Under the pieces are notes generated by a model that did no database searches, was not told where the DNA came from, and saw nothing but the letters and a program-made list of their open reading frames with translations. From positions 1 to 62,233 of the forward strand of contig NZ_SMKK01000019.1 of the NCBI RefSeq assembly GCF_004348425.1: 62,233 nt of DNA, in the 5' to 3' direction. Source of the DNA: Actinomadura sp. 7K507. Lineage in GTDB: Bacteria > Actinomycetota > Actinomycetes > Streptosporangiales > Streptosporangiaceae. Position 1 is the stretch's first letter, and each line of letters begins with the position of its first letter. This document shows, in pieces, positions 15,673-26,726 of the stretch. The position numbers were made by a program, and so were the translations under genes.

Positions 15673-16913
15673 CGGGTCGCCCTCGGTTCGCGGGGCAGTC
15701 CGAGGCCGCGCTCGCCGATGATGGTGCGCTGGATCTCGCTCGTCCCGCCCGGGATCGTCCATTCCCACGAGCCGATGAAGTCCAGCGCCCAGGCGCCCGA
15801 CTCCCACCCGCTGGACAGGGGTTTGCGCAGCTCGGTGTGCGCGGCCAGGCCGGCGATCTGCGTGCCGAAGTCGGTCATGCGCTGCAGCAGCTCGCTGTAG
15901 TACAGTTTCACGATCGAGGCGTCGGCCGGGCCCGCGGTGCCGGCGTCGTGGCGTTCCACGAGATCGCGGCAGAGGGCGCGCAGGCCGGTGACCTCGGTCT
16001 CCAGCCCGGCCAGCCGGTCGCGCACCAGCGGGTCGTCGAGGGGACGTTCGCCGCCGGGGTCCGGCCGCGCGCACGCCTCCAGCAGCCACCGGAAGCCGGC
16101 GTTGCCGAGCCGCTCGGCCAGTTCCAGCATCGTCATGCCGCGCTCCGCGCCCAGAGTCTCCTGCGCCACCCGCCACCCGTCGTTCACCGGCCCGACCAGA
16201 TGCGCGGCCGGGACGGCGACGTCGTCCAGGAAGACCTCGCAGAAGTGCGCCTCGCCGGTCGCCTGGCGGATGGGGCGGACGTCGATGCCGGGTGTGCTCA
16301 TGTCCAGCAGGAAGTAGGAGATGCCGCGCCGTTTGGGTGCGTGCGGGTCGGTGCGGGCCAGCAGCAGGCACCAGTCGGCGTGCGCGGCGCCGCTGGCCCA
16401 CACCTTCTGCCCGTTGACCACGTAGGCGCCGCCCTCTTCCCGGGCGGTCGTCCTGAGCGCGGCCAGGTCGGATCCGGCCTCGGGCTCGGAGAAGCCCTGC
16501 GCCCAGATCTCGCCGTCCAGGATCGCCGGGAGGTGGCGCCGGCGCTGCTCCTCGGTGCCGGCCGCCAGCAGGGTGGCGGCGGCGTGGTGGATCCCGACGA
16601 AGGCCAGCACCAGCCGCGGAGCGTCGTGGGCGGCGAGTTCCTGGTAAAGGACGATCTGCTCCGCGACCGGCATCCCGCCGCCCCACTCCGCCGGCCAGTG
16701 CGGGACGGCGAACCCGGCGCGGCGCAACTCCTGGAACCACGCCTTCTGGAAGGAGACGAACTCCTCTTCCGGTACGCCCGTCTGCGCCTGCCGCCATCCG
16801 GCGGGCACGTGCTCGCGGCACCAGTCGCGTACGGTGGCGCGGAACTCGGCCAGCTCCGCAACCGATACGTCGCGCAGGTCAGGTGCGTCGGGCAGGTCCG
16901 GTGCGTCGGGCAC
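15669..16913 (-). CDS. Acyl-CoA dehydrogenase, long partner subunit
   Basis: 414 aa from GTG 16913, one base after the hydratase stop. FAD-binding motifs are complete: WAQGFSEPEAGSDLAALRT and NGQKVWASGAAHADWCLLLA; the C-terminus has TIPGGTSEIQRTIIGERGLG. The N-terminus has an in-frame 18-bp duplication (MPDAPDLPDAPDL). Together with the short partner it forms a probable alpha2-beta2 enzyme. The operon position after an enoyl-CoA hydratase supports beta-oxidation of a bulky acyl-CoA. Confidence 0.9.
   Translation of the reverse strand: MPDAPDLPDAPDLRDVSVAELAEFRATVRDWCREHVPAGWRQAQTGVPEEEFVSFQKAWFQELRRAGFAVPHWPAEWGGGMPVAEQIVLYQELAAHDAPRLVLAFVGIHHAAATLLAAGTEEQRRRHLPAILDGEIWAQGFSEPEAGSDLAALRTTAREEGGAYVVNGQKVWASGAAHADWCLLLARTDPHAPKRRGISYFLLDMSTPGIDVRPIRQATGEAHFCEVFLDDVAVPAAHLVGPVNDGWRVAQETLGAERGMTMLELAERLGNAGFRWLLEACARPDPGGERPLDDPLVRDRLAGLETEVTGLRALCRDLVERHDAGTAGPADASIVKLYYSELLQRMTDFGTQIAGLAAHTELRKPLSSGWESGAWALDFIGSWEWTIPGGTSEIQRTIIGERGLGLPREPRATR
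16876..16911. repeat. 18-bp in-frame tandem duplication at a dehydrogenase N-terminus
   Basis: Units 16876-16893 and 16894-16911 match at 17 of 18 bases and encode PDAPDL twice, directly after the start codon. A weaker 15-bp pair sits at 15571-15600 near the N-terminus of the short subunit (TGRTDTGRI). Confidence 0.8.
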
Positions 16914-16914
16914 G

Positions 16915-17718
16915 TCAGCCCGCCTTGCGCCGGAGGGCCAGCAGCCGTTCGCGGTGCTCGCGGGTCCGCATGGTGACGGATTCGGCGGCGAAACCGGCCT
17001 GCATCGCTCCGCTCAACGCCTCCGACAGGTGCATGTTGACCACCCGCTTGGTCCCCCGCAGCGCCTCGGCCGGCTGGGCGGCCAGCCGCCCGGCCAGCCG
17101 CCGGGCCTCCGGCAGCAGCTCGTCCGGGGAGGTGAGCCTTGAGGCCAGTCCCAGCTCGACCGCCATGGGGGCGCGGATGCGGTCGCCGGTGAACAGGAAC
17201 TCGCGGGAGCGCAGGATCGGGGTCAGCAGCGGCCAGAACGCGGCGCCGCCGTCGCCCGCCACCAGGCCCACCGACACGTGCGGGTCGGCGAGATGCGCGG
17301 TCTCCGACATCAGGACGACGTCGCACAGCACCGCCAGGCTGCAGCCCAGCCCCACGGCGGCGCCGTTGACGGCCGCGAGCACCGGGAGCGGGAAGCGCAG
17401 CATCTCCTCGATGATCTGCGCGCCCTCGCGCAGGCTCTCCTCCCGGGCGGCCTCGTCGTCCAGGAACGTGACGATCCAGTCCAGGTCGCCTCCGGCGCTG
17501 AACGCCCGGCCCGCGCCGGTCAGGATCACGACCTTCGCCTCGCGGTCGGCGGCCAGCTGCCGCCAGACGTTGGCCAGTGCCCAGTGCAGGGGCTTGTTGA
17601 CCGCGTTGAGTTCCTCGGGCCGGTTGATGACGACCGTCCGTACCGGTCCGTCGTGCTGGACGGTCAGCTCGCCGGGAAGATCGTAGAGTTCACCGGCGTC
17701 CTCGCGCTGCCCGGTCAT
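16915..17718 (-). CDS. Enoyl-CoA hydratase/isomerase (crotonase family)
   Basis: 267 aa from ATG 17716-17718, ATGA overlap with the upstream dehydrogenase subunit. Crotonase motifs: oxyanion-hole AGRAFSAGGDLDWIV and AAVNGAAVGLGCSLAVLCDVVL, followed by HLADPHVSVGLVAGDGGAAFWP. The region of the catalytic Glu pair reads VGLVAGDGG, so one usual Glu appears replaced and the reaction may be isomerisation or hydrolysis instead. It sits between two ACAD pairs. Confidence 0.88.
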   Translation of the reverse strand: MTGQREDAGELYDLPGELTVQHDGPVRTVVINRPEELNAVNKPLHWALANVWRQLAADREAKVVILTGAGRAFSAGGDLDWIVTFLDDEAAREESLREGAQIIEEMLRFPLPVLAAVNGAAVGLGCSLAVLCDVVLMSETAHLADPHVSVGLVAGDGGAAFWPLLTPILRSREFLFTGDRIRAPMAVELGLASRLTSPDELLPEARRLAGRLAAQPAEALRGTKRVVNMHLSEALSGAMQAGFAAESVTMRTREHRERLLALRRKAG

Positions 17719-18680
17719 AGGGCCACCCGTTCCGGTGCGCCGCCGAACAGCCCGGTCAGGCCGCGCCGTCCGAGCCGGTGCGCCAGGCGGTCCGCCGTCG
17801 CCGACGGGCCCAGGGGCAGCCGCCGCAGCGGCTGGCTGTGGCGCGACAGCCACGACAGGAACGCCTCGTCGCAGAAACCGATGGCGCCGTGAAGCTGGTG
17901 CGCGACACGGAACACGACCTCGGCCGCCTCCACGGCGGCGAGGCGCAGCGCGAGCGCGTCGTCCGTCGCCTCCTCGCACCCCGTCTGGATGCTCCACAGC
18001 GCGTACTTGGCCAGCACCTCGACGCCGCTGCGCTCGACCTCGGCCTCGGTGAGCTGGAACTGCACGCCCTGGAACCGGGCGAGCGCCTGCCCGAACTGCT
18101 CCCGGACCCGCACGTGCTCCCGGGTGAGGTCGATGGCCCGGTCGAGCATGCCGAGAAGCGTCCAGCACGGCAGGACGAGCCCGAGCGCCACGTCCTCGGC
18201 GCCGTCGCCGTCGGCGGGCCGCAGATCGAGCCCGGTGACGAACATCGACGTGCGCGGCGGCGAATCCGGCGGGCGGGCCACGGCGGTGCTGCGGCGGCCG
18301 TCCAGCGTCACCGCATCCCAGCACAGGTCCAGCTCCGCGACCGGCCCGGAGGGGTGGGCGTCGGCGACCACCACCAGCCCGCCGGCGGCACGGGCGGCGG
18401 CGCGGGCGGCGGGACGGGCGAGCCGCTCGGCGACGGGGTAGGGGACGGCCCGGTAGCCGGCGGCACGGCACAGCGCCGCCGCCGCCTCCAGTTCCTCGGC
18501 GTCGCCGCGCGGGTCGAGGTCTTCCGCGCCCAGCTCGGCCAGGACCGGCGCGACCAGGCCGGCCCTGCTCGCGGGGTCGCGCTCGGCCGCCTGGACGAGT
18601 TCGTCCCCGCCTGCGGCCTCGAACGCCCGGAGGGCCTGCCGCCCGTACTCCGTCGCCTCCTCGCTCAGGTCGAGCTTCAT
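17715..18680 (-). CDS. Acyl-CoA dehydrogenase, short partner subunit (second pair)
   Basis: 321 aa from ATG 18678-18680, ATGA overlap with the long subunit. It keeps HVRVREQFGQALARFQGVQFQL and HQLHGAIGFCDEAFLSWLSRH from the ACAD C-terminal domain, while the N-terminal part is weakly conserved. By analogy with FadE heterotetramers it pairs with the product of 18677-19822. Two such pairs in one operon suggest desaturation at two different steps. Confidence 0.85.
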   Translation of the reverse strand: MKLDLSEEATEYGRQALRAFEAAGGDELVQAAERDPASRAGLVAPVLAELGAEDLDPRGDAEELEAAAALCRAAGYRAVPYPVAERLARPAARAAARAAGGLVVVADAHPSGPVAELDLCWDAVTLDGRRSTAVARPPDSPPRTSMFVTGLDLRPADGDGAEDVALGLVLPCWTLLGMLDRAIDLTREHVRVREQFGQALARFQGVQFQLTEAEVERSGVEVLAKYALWSIQTGCEEATDDALALRLAAVEAAEVVFRVAHQLHGAIGFCDEAFLSWLSRHSQPLRRLPLGPSATADRLAHRLGRRGLTGLFGGAPERVAL

Positions 18681-19822
18681 GACGCCATCAGGGCTCGGGA
18701 CAGCAGGATCTGCTGCATCTCGATGCTTCCCGACGCGACGGTGGAGGCCTGCGAGTAGCGCCAGTGGTCCTCGACTTCCGCGAGGAACCGGCGTCCCTCG
18801 CCGCCGGTCGGCCGCACGGCGGCGACGATCTCCATCAGCACCTCGGCGCTCTGCTGGTCGAGCCTGGTGACCGCGATCCGGTAGGCCGCCGCGTCGCCCG
18901 GCCGCACCGTCCCCTCGTCCTGCGTCGACACCACCTGGTAGGCGAGCAGCCGGGCCCGGCGGCAGTGCGCGAGCATCCGCGCCCACCGGCCCTTCAGCTC
19001 GGGCGGGAGGTCGTCCCATCCGCTGCCGAGCATCGACGGCGCGGCCTGGAGGAGGCGTTCGCACCGCGCGTAGCGGGCGATGCCGACGCGCTCGAACGAG
19101 AGCACCTCCTGCACCACCTCCCATCCCCGGTCAACGGTCCCGAGGACGTCGGTCTCGGTCACGCGCAGATCGTCGAAGAAGACCTCGTTGAGGTGGTGCG
19201 GACCCAGCATGGACGGGATGGGCCGGACCTCGATGGCCGGATCGGACATCGGCACCAGGAAGATCGTCAAGCCGTGCTGCTTCTTCTCCCCCGTGGAGGT
19301 GCGGGCGAGGAGGAAGCACCACTGGGCCATGGTGGCGTAGGAGGTCCAGATCTTCTGGCCGGAGATGCTCCAGCCGTCGCCGGAGCGGCGGGCGGCCGTG
19401 CGCAGCGAGGCCAGGTCCGACCCGGCGTCGGGTTCGCTGAAGCCCTGGCACCAGATCACCTCACCGCGGGCGATCGGCGGAAGGTGGCCGCGCCGCTGCT
19501 CGGGGGTGCCGTGCCGCATGATCGTCGGCCCGACCCAGTTGACCCCCATGTACTGGGCGCCGCGGGGCTCGTGGTGGGCCCACATCTCCTCGCGCACCAC
19601 GGTCTGCTCCCAGACCGAGGCGCCCCGGCCGCCGTACTCCTCCGGCCAGGCCAGGCACAGCAGGCCCTGCTCGGCCAGCGACCGGCAGAAGCGCTGGGCG
19701 GTCTCCAGGTCGGCCGGGTCCTCGGTGAACGCCCCCAGGAAACCGGGCGGGACGTGCTCGGCCACCAGCCCGCGAAGCTCGCCGCGCAGGGCGGTGGCGG
19801 CCGCGCCCATCGTGAAGTCCAT
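18677..19822 (-). CDS. Acyl-CoA dehydrogenase, long partner subunit (second pair)
   Basis: 381 aa, first gene of the operon. FAD site motifs WCQGFSEPDAGSDLASLRT and GQKIWTSYATMAQWCFLLA are intact. The C-terminus reads TVASGSIEMQQILLSRAL, where classic ACADs have GG-x-E-IQ-R. Its promoter faces the GntR gene across a 114-bp region with a perfect palindrome at 19840-19855, so GntR control is likely. Confidence 0.9.
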   Translation of the reverse strand: MDFTMGAAATALRGELRGLVAEHVPPGFLGAFTEDPADLETAQRFCRSLAEQGLLCLAWPEEYGGRGASVWEQTVVREEMWAHHEPRGAQYMGVNWVGPTIMRHGTPEQRRGHLPPIARGEVIWCQGFSEPDAGSDLASLRTAARRSGDGWSISGQKIWTSYATMAQWCFLLARTSTGEKKQHGLTIFLVPMSDPAIEVRPIPSMLGPHHLNEVFFDDLRVTETDVLGTVDRGWEVVQEVLSFERVGIARYARCERLLQAAPSMLGSGWDDLPPELKGRWARMLAHCRRARLLAYQVVSTQDEGTVRPGDAAAYRIAVTRLDQQSAEVLMEIVAAVRPTGGEGRRFLAEVEDHWRYSQASTVASGSIEMQQILLSRALMAS

Positions 19823-19839
19823 ACCGCCGAGGCTATTTT

Positions 19840-19855
19840 AATCCTTGAAAGGATT
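19840..19855. promoter_or_regulatory. Palindrome AATCCTT-GA-AAGGATT, candidate GntR operator
   Basis: Perfect 7-bp arms, centred 25 bp before the dehydrogenase start (19822, minus) and 90 bp before the GntR start (19937). A likely -10 TAGAAT for the GntR gene lies at 19886-19891. The 10-mer TTAATCCTTG at its left side recurs at 38282-38291 in the other divergent promoter of the cluster. Confidence 0.7.
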
Positions 19856-19936
19856 GCAATACTTCATTTGTTTGCTCGGACGGGCTAGAATACGTCCGCC
19901 CGGTCCCGAACTCCCCTTCCACAGGAAGCCACCTGA

Positions 19937-20743
19937 GTGACGACCACCCGACGCACCCGGATCCCCCAGCACCGCATCGCCGAGACGGTCGCCGCCGAAC
20001 TGCGGACGCGCATCCTGTCGAGCGACGCCGACTACACCCTCCCCACCCAGGACCACCTGGTGAAGGAGTTCGGAGTCAGCTATCCCTCGATCCGGGAGGC
20101 CATCCGCATCCTGGAGACCGAGGGGCTGGTGACCGTCCGCCGCGGAAAGGTCGGCGGCGCCGAAGTCCACCGCCCCGACAAGTCGTCGGCGGCCTACCAT
20201 CTCGGTCTCGCGCTCCAGGGCGACAAGGTCACGCTGGCGGACCTCGCCGCCGGGCTGCGGATGATGGAGCCGATCTGCGCCTCCGAATGCGCCCGGCGCG
20301 AGGACCGGCTGGACGTGGTCGTCCCGGCGCTGCGCGCCAACGTCGAGGAGTGCACCGCGCTGGTCGACGACGGAGTCGCCTTCACCCAGTCCGCCCGCGA
20401 GTTCCACGACCTGCTCGTCACCTTCACCCCGAACGCCACCGTCCGCCATGTCGTCGGCAGCCTCGTCGCCCTGTGGTCCGCGCAGGAGGAGGCTTGGGCG
20501 GAGGCGCTGACCAGGCGCGGCGAGTACCCCTCCAGGGGCAGGGCGCTCGCGGCCGTCCGCACCCACGACCGGATCGTCGCCGACATCGCCGCCGGACGCG
20601 CCGGGGAGGCGGAGCGGGTCGCCTGCGCCCACCTCTCGGCGGCCCAGTCGCTGCTGCTCGACCGGTTCGACGACGGCGTCGTCAACGCCTCGTCGGCCGC
20701 CGCCCGCCAGGCGATCCAGTCCAGCCAGCGCTCTCGCGGCTGA
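19937..20743 (+). CDS. GntR-family regulator, FadR/FCD subfamily
   Basis: 268 aa from GTG 19937, with AGGAAG upstream. N-terminal winged helix: PTQDHLVKEFGVSYPSIREAIRILETEGLVTVRRG (about 35-70). The C-terminal FCD-type ligand domain has FHDLLVTFTPNATVRHVVGS and THDRIVADIAAGRAGEAERV, which carry candidate metal/ligand His. Such regulators bind acids or acyl-CoAs and release DNA. Divergent from the dehydrogenase operon and convergent with the operon ending at 20757. Best candidate for cluster control. Confidence 0.9.
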   Translation: MTTTRRTRIPQHRIAETVAAELRTRILSSDADYTLPTQDHLVKEFGVSYPSIREAIRILETEGLVTVRRGKVGGAEVHRPDKSSAAYHLGLALQGDKVTLADLAAGLRMMEPICASECARREDRLDVVVPALRANVEECTALVDDGVAFTQSAREFHDLLVTFTPNATVRHVVGSLVALWSAQEEAWAEALTRRGEYPSRGRALAAVRTHDRIVADIAAGRAGEAERVACAHLSAAQSLLLDRFDDGVVNASSAAARQAIQSSQRSRG

Positions 20744-20756
20744 CGCGCCGGGGGCG

Positions 20757-21536
20757 CTACCGGGCGGTCCAGCCACCGTCGACCACGATCGTCTGCCCGG
20801 TGACGTAGCTTCCGGCGTCCCCGGCGAGCCACACGACGGCACCGACGATGTCATCGGCGTCCCCCTCCTTCGGCAGCGGGGTGTTGCGGCGCAGGTACGC
20901 GGCAGCGCGCTCGCTCTCGTACAGCGGGCCGGTGATCTCGCTTCGGAAGAAGCCGGGCGCCACGGTGTTCACCCGGATCGAATGCCGCGCCCACTGCACC
21001 GCCAGCTCGGCGGTCAGCCCGGACAGGCCGGCCTTGCTCGCCGCGTACGACGCCTGCGGGATCCCCGGGATGCCGACCCGGCCGCTGATGGACGAGACGT
21101 TGACGATCGCGCCCCGGCCGACGGCGCGCATATGGGGGAACGCCGCCTGCGCGAGCAGGAACGGCGCCACCAGGTTCAGGTCCAGGGTCCGGCGGACGGC
21201 GTCCAGCGGCTCGTCCTCGGCGCGCTCTTCGGTGAACATGCCGCCCGCCGCGTTCACCAGGATCTCCGGCGGCCCGAGGTCCGCGGCCACCGCCGGGACG
21301 ACCGAACCGGCCCGCTCGGGATCGGACAGGTCGCAGGCCACGGCGAGACCGTCGATCTCCTTGGCGAGCCCGGCAAGGCGGTCGTGCCTCCGGGCCACCA
21401 CGGCGACCCTGGCACCCAGCGACGCCAGGGCCCGTGCGACCGAGGCCCCCAGGCCCGAGGACGCGCCGGTCACGATCGCCACCCGGTCGTCGAGATCGAA
21501 CATCCTCCGCGCGAAGGCATCGCCGTCCGGTGTCAC
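20757..21536 (-). CDS. SDR-family NAD(P)-dependent oxidoreductase
   Basis: 259 aa from GTG 21534-21536, which overlaps the ligase stop as GTGA; ATG 21503 is an alternative but has no spaced ribosome site. Classical SDR motifs: IVTGASSGLGASVARAL, ILVNAAGG, IVNVSSISG, the catalytic YAASKAG and VAPGFFRSEITG. FabG-like length. Last gene of the 13-gene operon. Probable hydroxyacyl-CoA or alcohol dehydrogenase. Confidence 0.88.
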   Translation of the reverse strand: MTPDGDAFARRMFDLDDRVAIVTGASSGLGASVARALASLGARVAVVARRHDRLAGLAKEIDGLAVACDLSDPERAGSVVPAVAADLGPPEILVNAAGGMFTEERAEDEPLDAVRRTLDLNLVAPFLLAQAAFPHMRAVGRGAIVNVSSISGRVGIPGIPQASYAASKAGLSGLTAELAVQWARHSIRVNTVAPGFFRSEITGPLYESERAAAYLRRNTPLPKEGDADDIVGAVVWLAGDAGSYVTGQTIVVDGGWTAR

Positions 21537-23161
21537 GCGAGCCTCCCTTCGACCGGCCCGTCCTCCGACCGGCCGTCCTTCGACCGGCCGTCCTTCGACC
21601 GGCCTGCCTTCGACCGGCCTGCCTTCGACCGGCTGGCCGCGAACCGGCCGGGGACGAGTCCGGGCAGCTCGGCGCGCCGCACCTTGCCCATCGCGTTCAC
21701 CGGCAGGGCGTCGACCCGGGACCAGATCTCGGGGACCTTGTACGGCGCGAGGTCGCGGCGGCACAGCTCGGCGAGCGCCTCGAAGTCCGGCCGGGGGTTC
21801 GAGCTCTCCACCACGGCGGCGACCCTCTGCCCGAGACGGTCGTCGGGTACCCCGCACACCGCGACCCTGGCGACGTCCGGATGCGTCAGGATGACCCGCT
21901 CCACCTCCTGCGGGTAGACGTTCGCCCCGCCCCTGATGATGACCAGCTTCTTGCGGTCGAGGACCGTCAGCCAGCCCTCACCGTCCACCGTCCCGACATC
22001 ACCGGTCGGGACGGGGCCGGGCTCCGGCGGGCGGACGCCGCCCTGCTCCCAGTAGCCGAGCAGCGGCGTCCACAGGCCCGCCCACGGCCCGGAGTCCGTC
22101 CCGCTCAACCGCAGCTCGCCCAGCTCACCGGCCGGGAGGCGGCGGCCTTCGTCGTCGTAGGCGGCGACATCGAAGTGCGGCAGCACCCGGCCGCTCGCCC
22201 CGGGACGCCACTCCTCCCCCGGCGGGTCGATCGACACCACCGTCGGCGCCTCGGTCAGGCCGTACGTGGTGCGGGGCACCAGCCCGTGCGTCGCGGCGAA
22301 CGCGTCGCGGACCGCGTCGGGCGTGTCGCCGCCGCCGCTCCACACCTCCCGCAGCGAGCCGAGGTCGAGGTCCGGGCGGGCGGCGAGGTCGTAGAGCTGG
22401 GCGGGGGCGCCGTTCCAGACCGTCACGCCCCGCGCCGCGATCCACTCGGCGACCCCCTCCACGTCGCGCCGGTCCATCACGACGGAGCACCCGCCGGCCT
22501 GCGCGGTGAGCAGGGTCGACAGCACCATGAGGTTGAGGATCGTCAGCGGGAAGCTGTCGCCCTTGCGCAGCTCGGGCCCCCAGCCCCGGGACGCGACCAG
22601 GGCCGCCCCTGGCAGCAGCAGGTTGCGCTGGCTGTGCACGACCGCCTTGGGACGTCCCGAGGTCCCGCTGGTGAACGCGATCCCGGCGGGCGCGTCGACG
22701 TCCAGGTCGACCGGCGGGGCCGCCTCGTCCCGGGCCATGAGCCGTGCCCATCGATCGGTGCCGACGCGGCCCGGCGAATCCGGCCGGTAGCGGGGCCCGG
22801 CCAGGACGACCGCCGGATCGCAGATGTCGTACAGGTCCCGCTGCTCGCTCTCCGCGAGCGCCTCCCCGATCCCCGCCCACACCGCGCCGATCCGCTGCGC
22901 GCCGTGGAACGCCGCCACGATGTGCAAGTCGTTCGGAAGGCAGGCCGCGACACGGTCACCGGGCCGTACGCCCAGCGACCACAGCGCCCCGGCCGCCCGC
23001 CGGGCCCGCTCGTCCAGCTCGGCGTACGACCAGGCGCCCGATGCCGCCTCCACCGCCGTGGCGTCCGGACGCGCCGCGAGCGCACCGTCCAGCACCTCGC
23101 CGATCGAACCGGGCGGCTTTCTTGGAGTCGTCTTCCCTGGATTCGTCTTCCTTGCATTCAT
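21533..23161 (-). CDS. AMP-dependent acyl-CoA ligase with repeat tails
   Basis: 542 aa. Adenylate-forming motifs: GIAFTSGTSGRPKAVVHS, TYGLTEAPTVV, LDRKKLVIIRGGANVYPQEV and the C-terminal Lys in NAMGKVRRAEL. Both ends carry expansions: the N-terminus (NPGKTTPRKPP) and the C-terminus, where a 15-bp unit gives RSKAGRSKAGRSKDGRSKDG. The tails lie outside the conserved fold. It follows the Liv-type importer by 27 bp, consistent with import coupled to activation of the incoming acid. Confidence 0.9.
   Translation of the reverse strand: MNARKTNPGKTTPRKPPGSIGEVLDGALAARPDATAVEAASGAWSYAELDERARRAAGALWSLGVRPGDRVAACLPNDLHIVAAFHGAQRIGAVWAGIGEALAESEQRDLYDICDPAVVLAGPRYRPDSPGRVGTDRWARLMARDEAAPPVDLDVDAPAGIAFTSGTSGRPKAVVHSQRNLLLPGAALVASRGWGPELRKGDSFPLTILNLMVLSTLLTAQAGGCSVVMDRRDVEGVAEWIAARGVTVWNGAPAQLYDLAARPDLDLGSLREVWSGGGDTPDAVRDAFAATHGLVPRTTYGLTEAPTVVSIDPPGEEWRPGASGRVLPHFDVAAYDDEGRRLPAGELGELRLSGTDSGPWAGLWTPLLGYWEQGGVRPPEPGPVPTGDVGTVDGEGWLTVLDRKKLVIIRGGANVYPQEVERVILTHPDVARVAVCGVPDDRLGQRVAAVVESSNPRPDFEALAELCRRDLAPYKVPEIWSRVDALPVNAMGKVRRAELPGLVPGRFAASRSKAGRSKAGRSKDGRSKDGRSEDGPVEGRLA
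21546..21636. repeat. 15-bp in-frame tandem repeat at the ligase C-terminus, about 6 units
   Basis: Core ccttcgaccggcc starts at 21546, 21562, 21577, 21592, 21607 and 21622. It encodes basic pentapeptides SKAGR/SKDGR/SEDGP. One unit differs in length by one base at the stop-proximal end, so frame is restored only near the terminus. A smaller 15-bp array at 23121-23150 encodes the N-terminal NPGKT/TPRK. Confidence 0.85.
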
Positions 23162-23188
23162 AGGGACCTCGTCACGGTGGGGGCGGCG

Positions 23189-23934
23189 TCACGATGAGGA
23201 GTAGATGCTGTCGGCGATGGCCTCGGCGGAGATGTTCGAAGCCTGGTCGCGGAGGGTGACCCGGCCCCGGTCGAGGACGACGACGTCGTCCGCGATTCCG
23301 CCCAGCAGCTCGTCGACGAGCTGCTCGACGAGCAGGATCGCCAGACCGTCCGCACGCAGCTCGTCCAGCAGCTCGAAGACCTGATCGATGATCACCGGTG
23401 CCAGCCCCGAGGACGGCTCGTCGACGAGCAGCACCCGGGGCCGGGCGGCCAGCGCCGTGGCGATCGCCAGCATCTGCTGCTGGCCGCCGGACAGCGCCCC
23501 CGCCCGGTGACCGCGCCGTCCCGCGAGCGCCGGGAAGCGCTCGTACAGTTCCTCCAGGACCGCCGCCTCGCCACCACCGCGCCGGGACCGGCGTCCGCGC
23601 AGGCCCACACGGAGGTTCTCGTGGACGGTCAGGTCCCGGAAGACCTGCTTGCCCTCCTGCACGATCGCCATGCCGCCCCGCACGCGTCTCCACGGCGCCA
23701 GGCCGGTGATGTCCCGTCCGTCGAGCACGACGCTCCCCGACCGCGCGGGCAGGAGCCCGCAGATCCCGGACAGCAGCGTCGTCTTGCCGGCCCCGTTCCG
23801 GCCGACCAGCGCGGTGATCCTGCCGGGCGCCAGCCGCACCGAGGCCTCCCAGACCGCGACGAGGTCGCCGTACGCCACACGCAGGTCGGCGACATCGAGA
23901 GCGGGCCGGGTGTCCGGTGCGTCCTTGGCCGCCG

Positions 23935-23938
<4 letters not shown>
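23189..23938 (-). CDS. livF: Branched-chain-type ABC transporter ATPase (LivF-like)
   Basis: 249 aa from ATG 23936-23938 (ATGA overlap with the permease-ATPase fusion). Walker A GRNGAGKTTLL, Q-loop VQEGKQVF, signature ALSGGQQQMLAIATAL and Walker B VLLVDEPSSGLAP. The family works as a LivF/LivG pair under two permeases. Here LivG is fused to LivM. In this context the importer most likely takes up the aromatic or alicyclic acid that the cluster degrades. Confidence 0.92.
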
Positions 23939-25829
<1,891 letters not shown>

Positions 25830-25833
<4 letters not shown>

Positions 25834-26702
25834 ACGACCCTCAGCCCGCGATGGCCGAACAGGCCGGTGGGCTTCAGCAGGAGGATCGTCACCAGCAGCC
25901 CGAAGAGGATCACCGGCGGGTACTCCGCGCCGAAGTAGCGGCCGGCGAACGCCTGGACGAGCCCCACGGCGACGCCTCCGGCCAGGCAGCCGAGATAGCT
26001 CCCGAATCCGCCGAGCGCGAGCGCGACGAAGCCGTAGATCGTGAGCGAGACCGCGGCGGAGACGTCGACGCCGACCTTCGGCGCGACCACCGGCCCCAGC
26101 AGGCCCGCCAGGCCGCCGGCCAGCATGAACGCGGTGGTGCGCAGCGCGGCGACGTTCACGCCCTTCGCCTTCGCCGCGTCGGGGTTGTCGGTGGCCGCCC
26201 GGCCGCTGAGCCCCCAGGATGTGCGGCCCGACACGAGGTGCATCGCCACCGCCGCGACCGAGGCGGTGGCGACGAGCCAGATGTCCACCGGGGCGAGCTT
26301 CCCGCCGAGCAGCGTCACGGTGTCCGTGCCGCCGAAGAACTCCAGCGACTTGGGCGTCCGTCCCCAGGTCGCCGCCAGGACTCCCAGGATGACGACGAAG
26401 GCGCCGACCGTGGTGACGAGCACGGCATGGCTGTGCGCTCCGTGGCGGGCGACGACCGGGCGGATGGCGAGCAGCTCCACCAGCAGCCCGATCAGCCCGC
26501 ACGCGACGGCGCCGGCGGCCGCCGCGATCCACCACGGGAGGTCCAGGTCGGCCATCGTGAACCACGCGAAGAAGCAGCCGAACACCGTGATCTGGCCCTG
26601 CGTGAAGTTGAAGATCCCGCTCTGGGCCATCGTGATGTTGTAGCCGACGGCCACCAGCGTGTACACGGCGCCGATCGCCAGCCCCGTCCAGATGGTCGTC
26701 AT
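25830..26702 (-). CDS. livH: Branched-chain-type ABC transporter permease (LivH-like)
   Basis: 290 aa, about 8 hydrophobic segments. Opens WTGLAIGAVYTLVAVGYNIT, the usual LivH N-terminus, and keeps GIFNFTQGQITVFG and IYGFVALALGGFGSYLGCLAGG, the EAA-like loop that meets the ATPase. It starts 24 bp after the binding-protein gene and its stop overlaps the LivMG start. Part of a complete four-gene importer. Confidence 0.92.
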
Positions 26703-26726
26703 ACGCGCGCCTTCAGCGCCGGGTGA

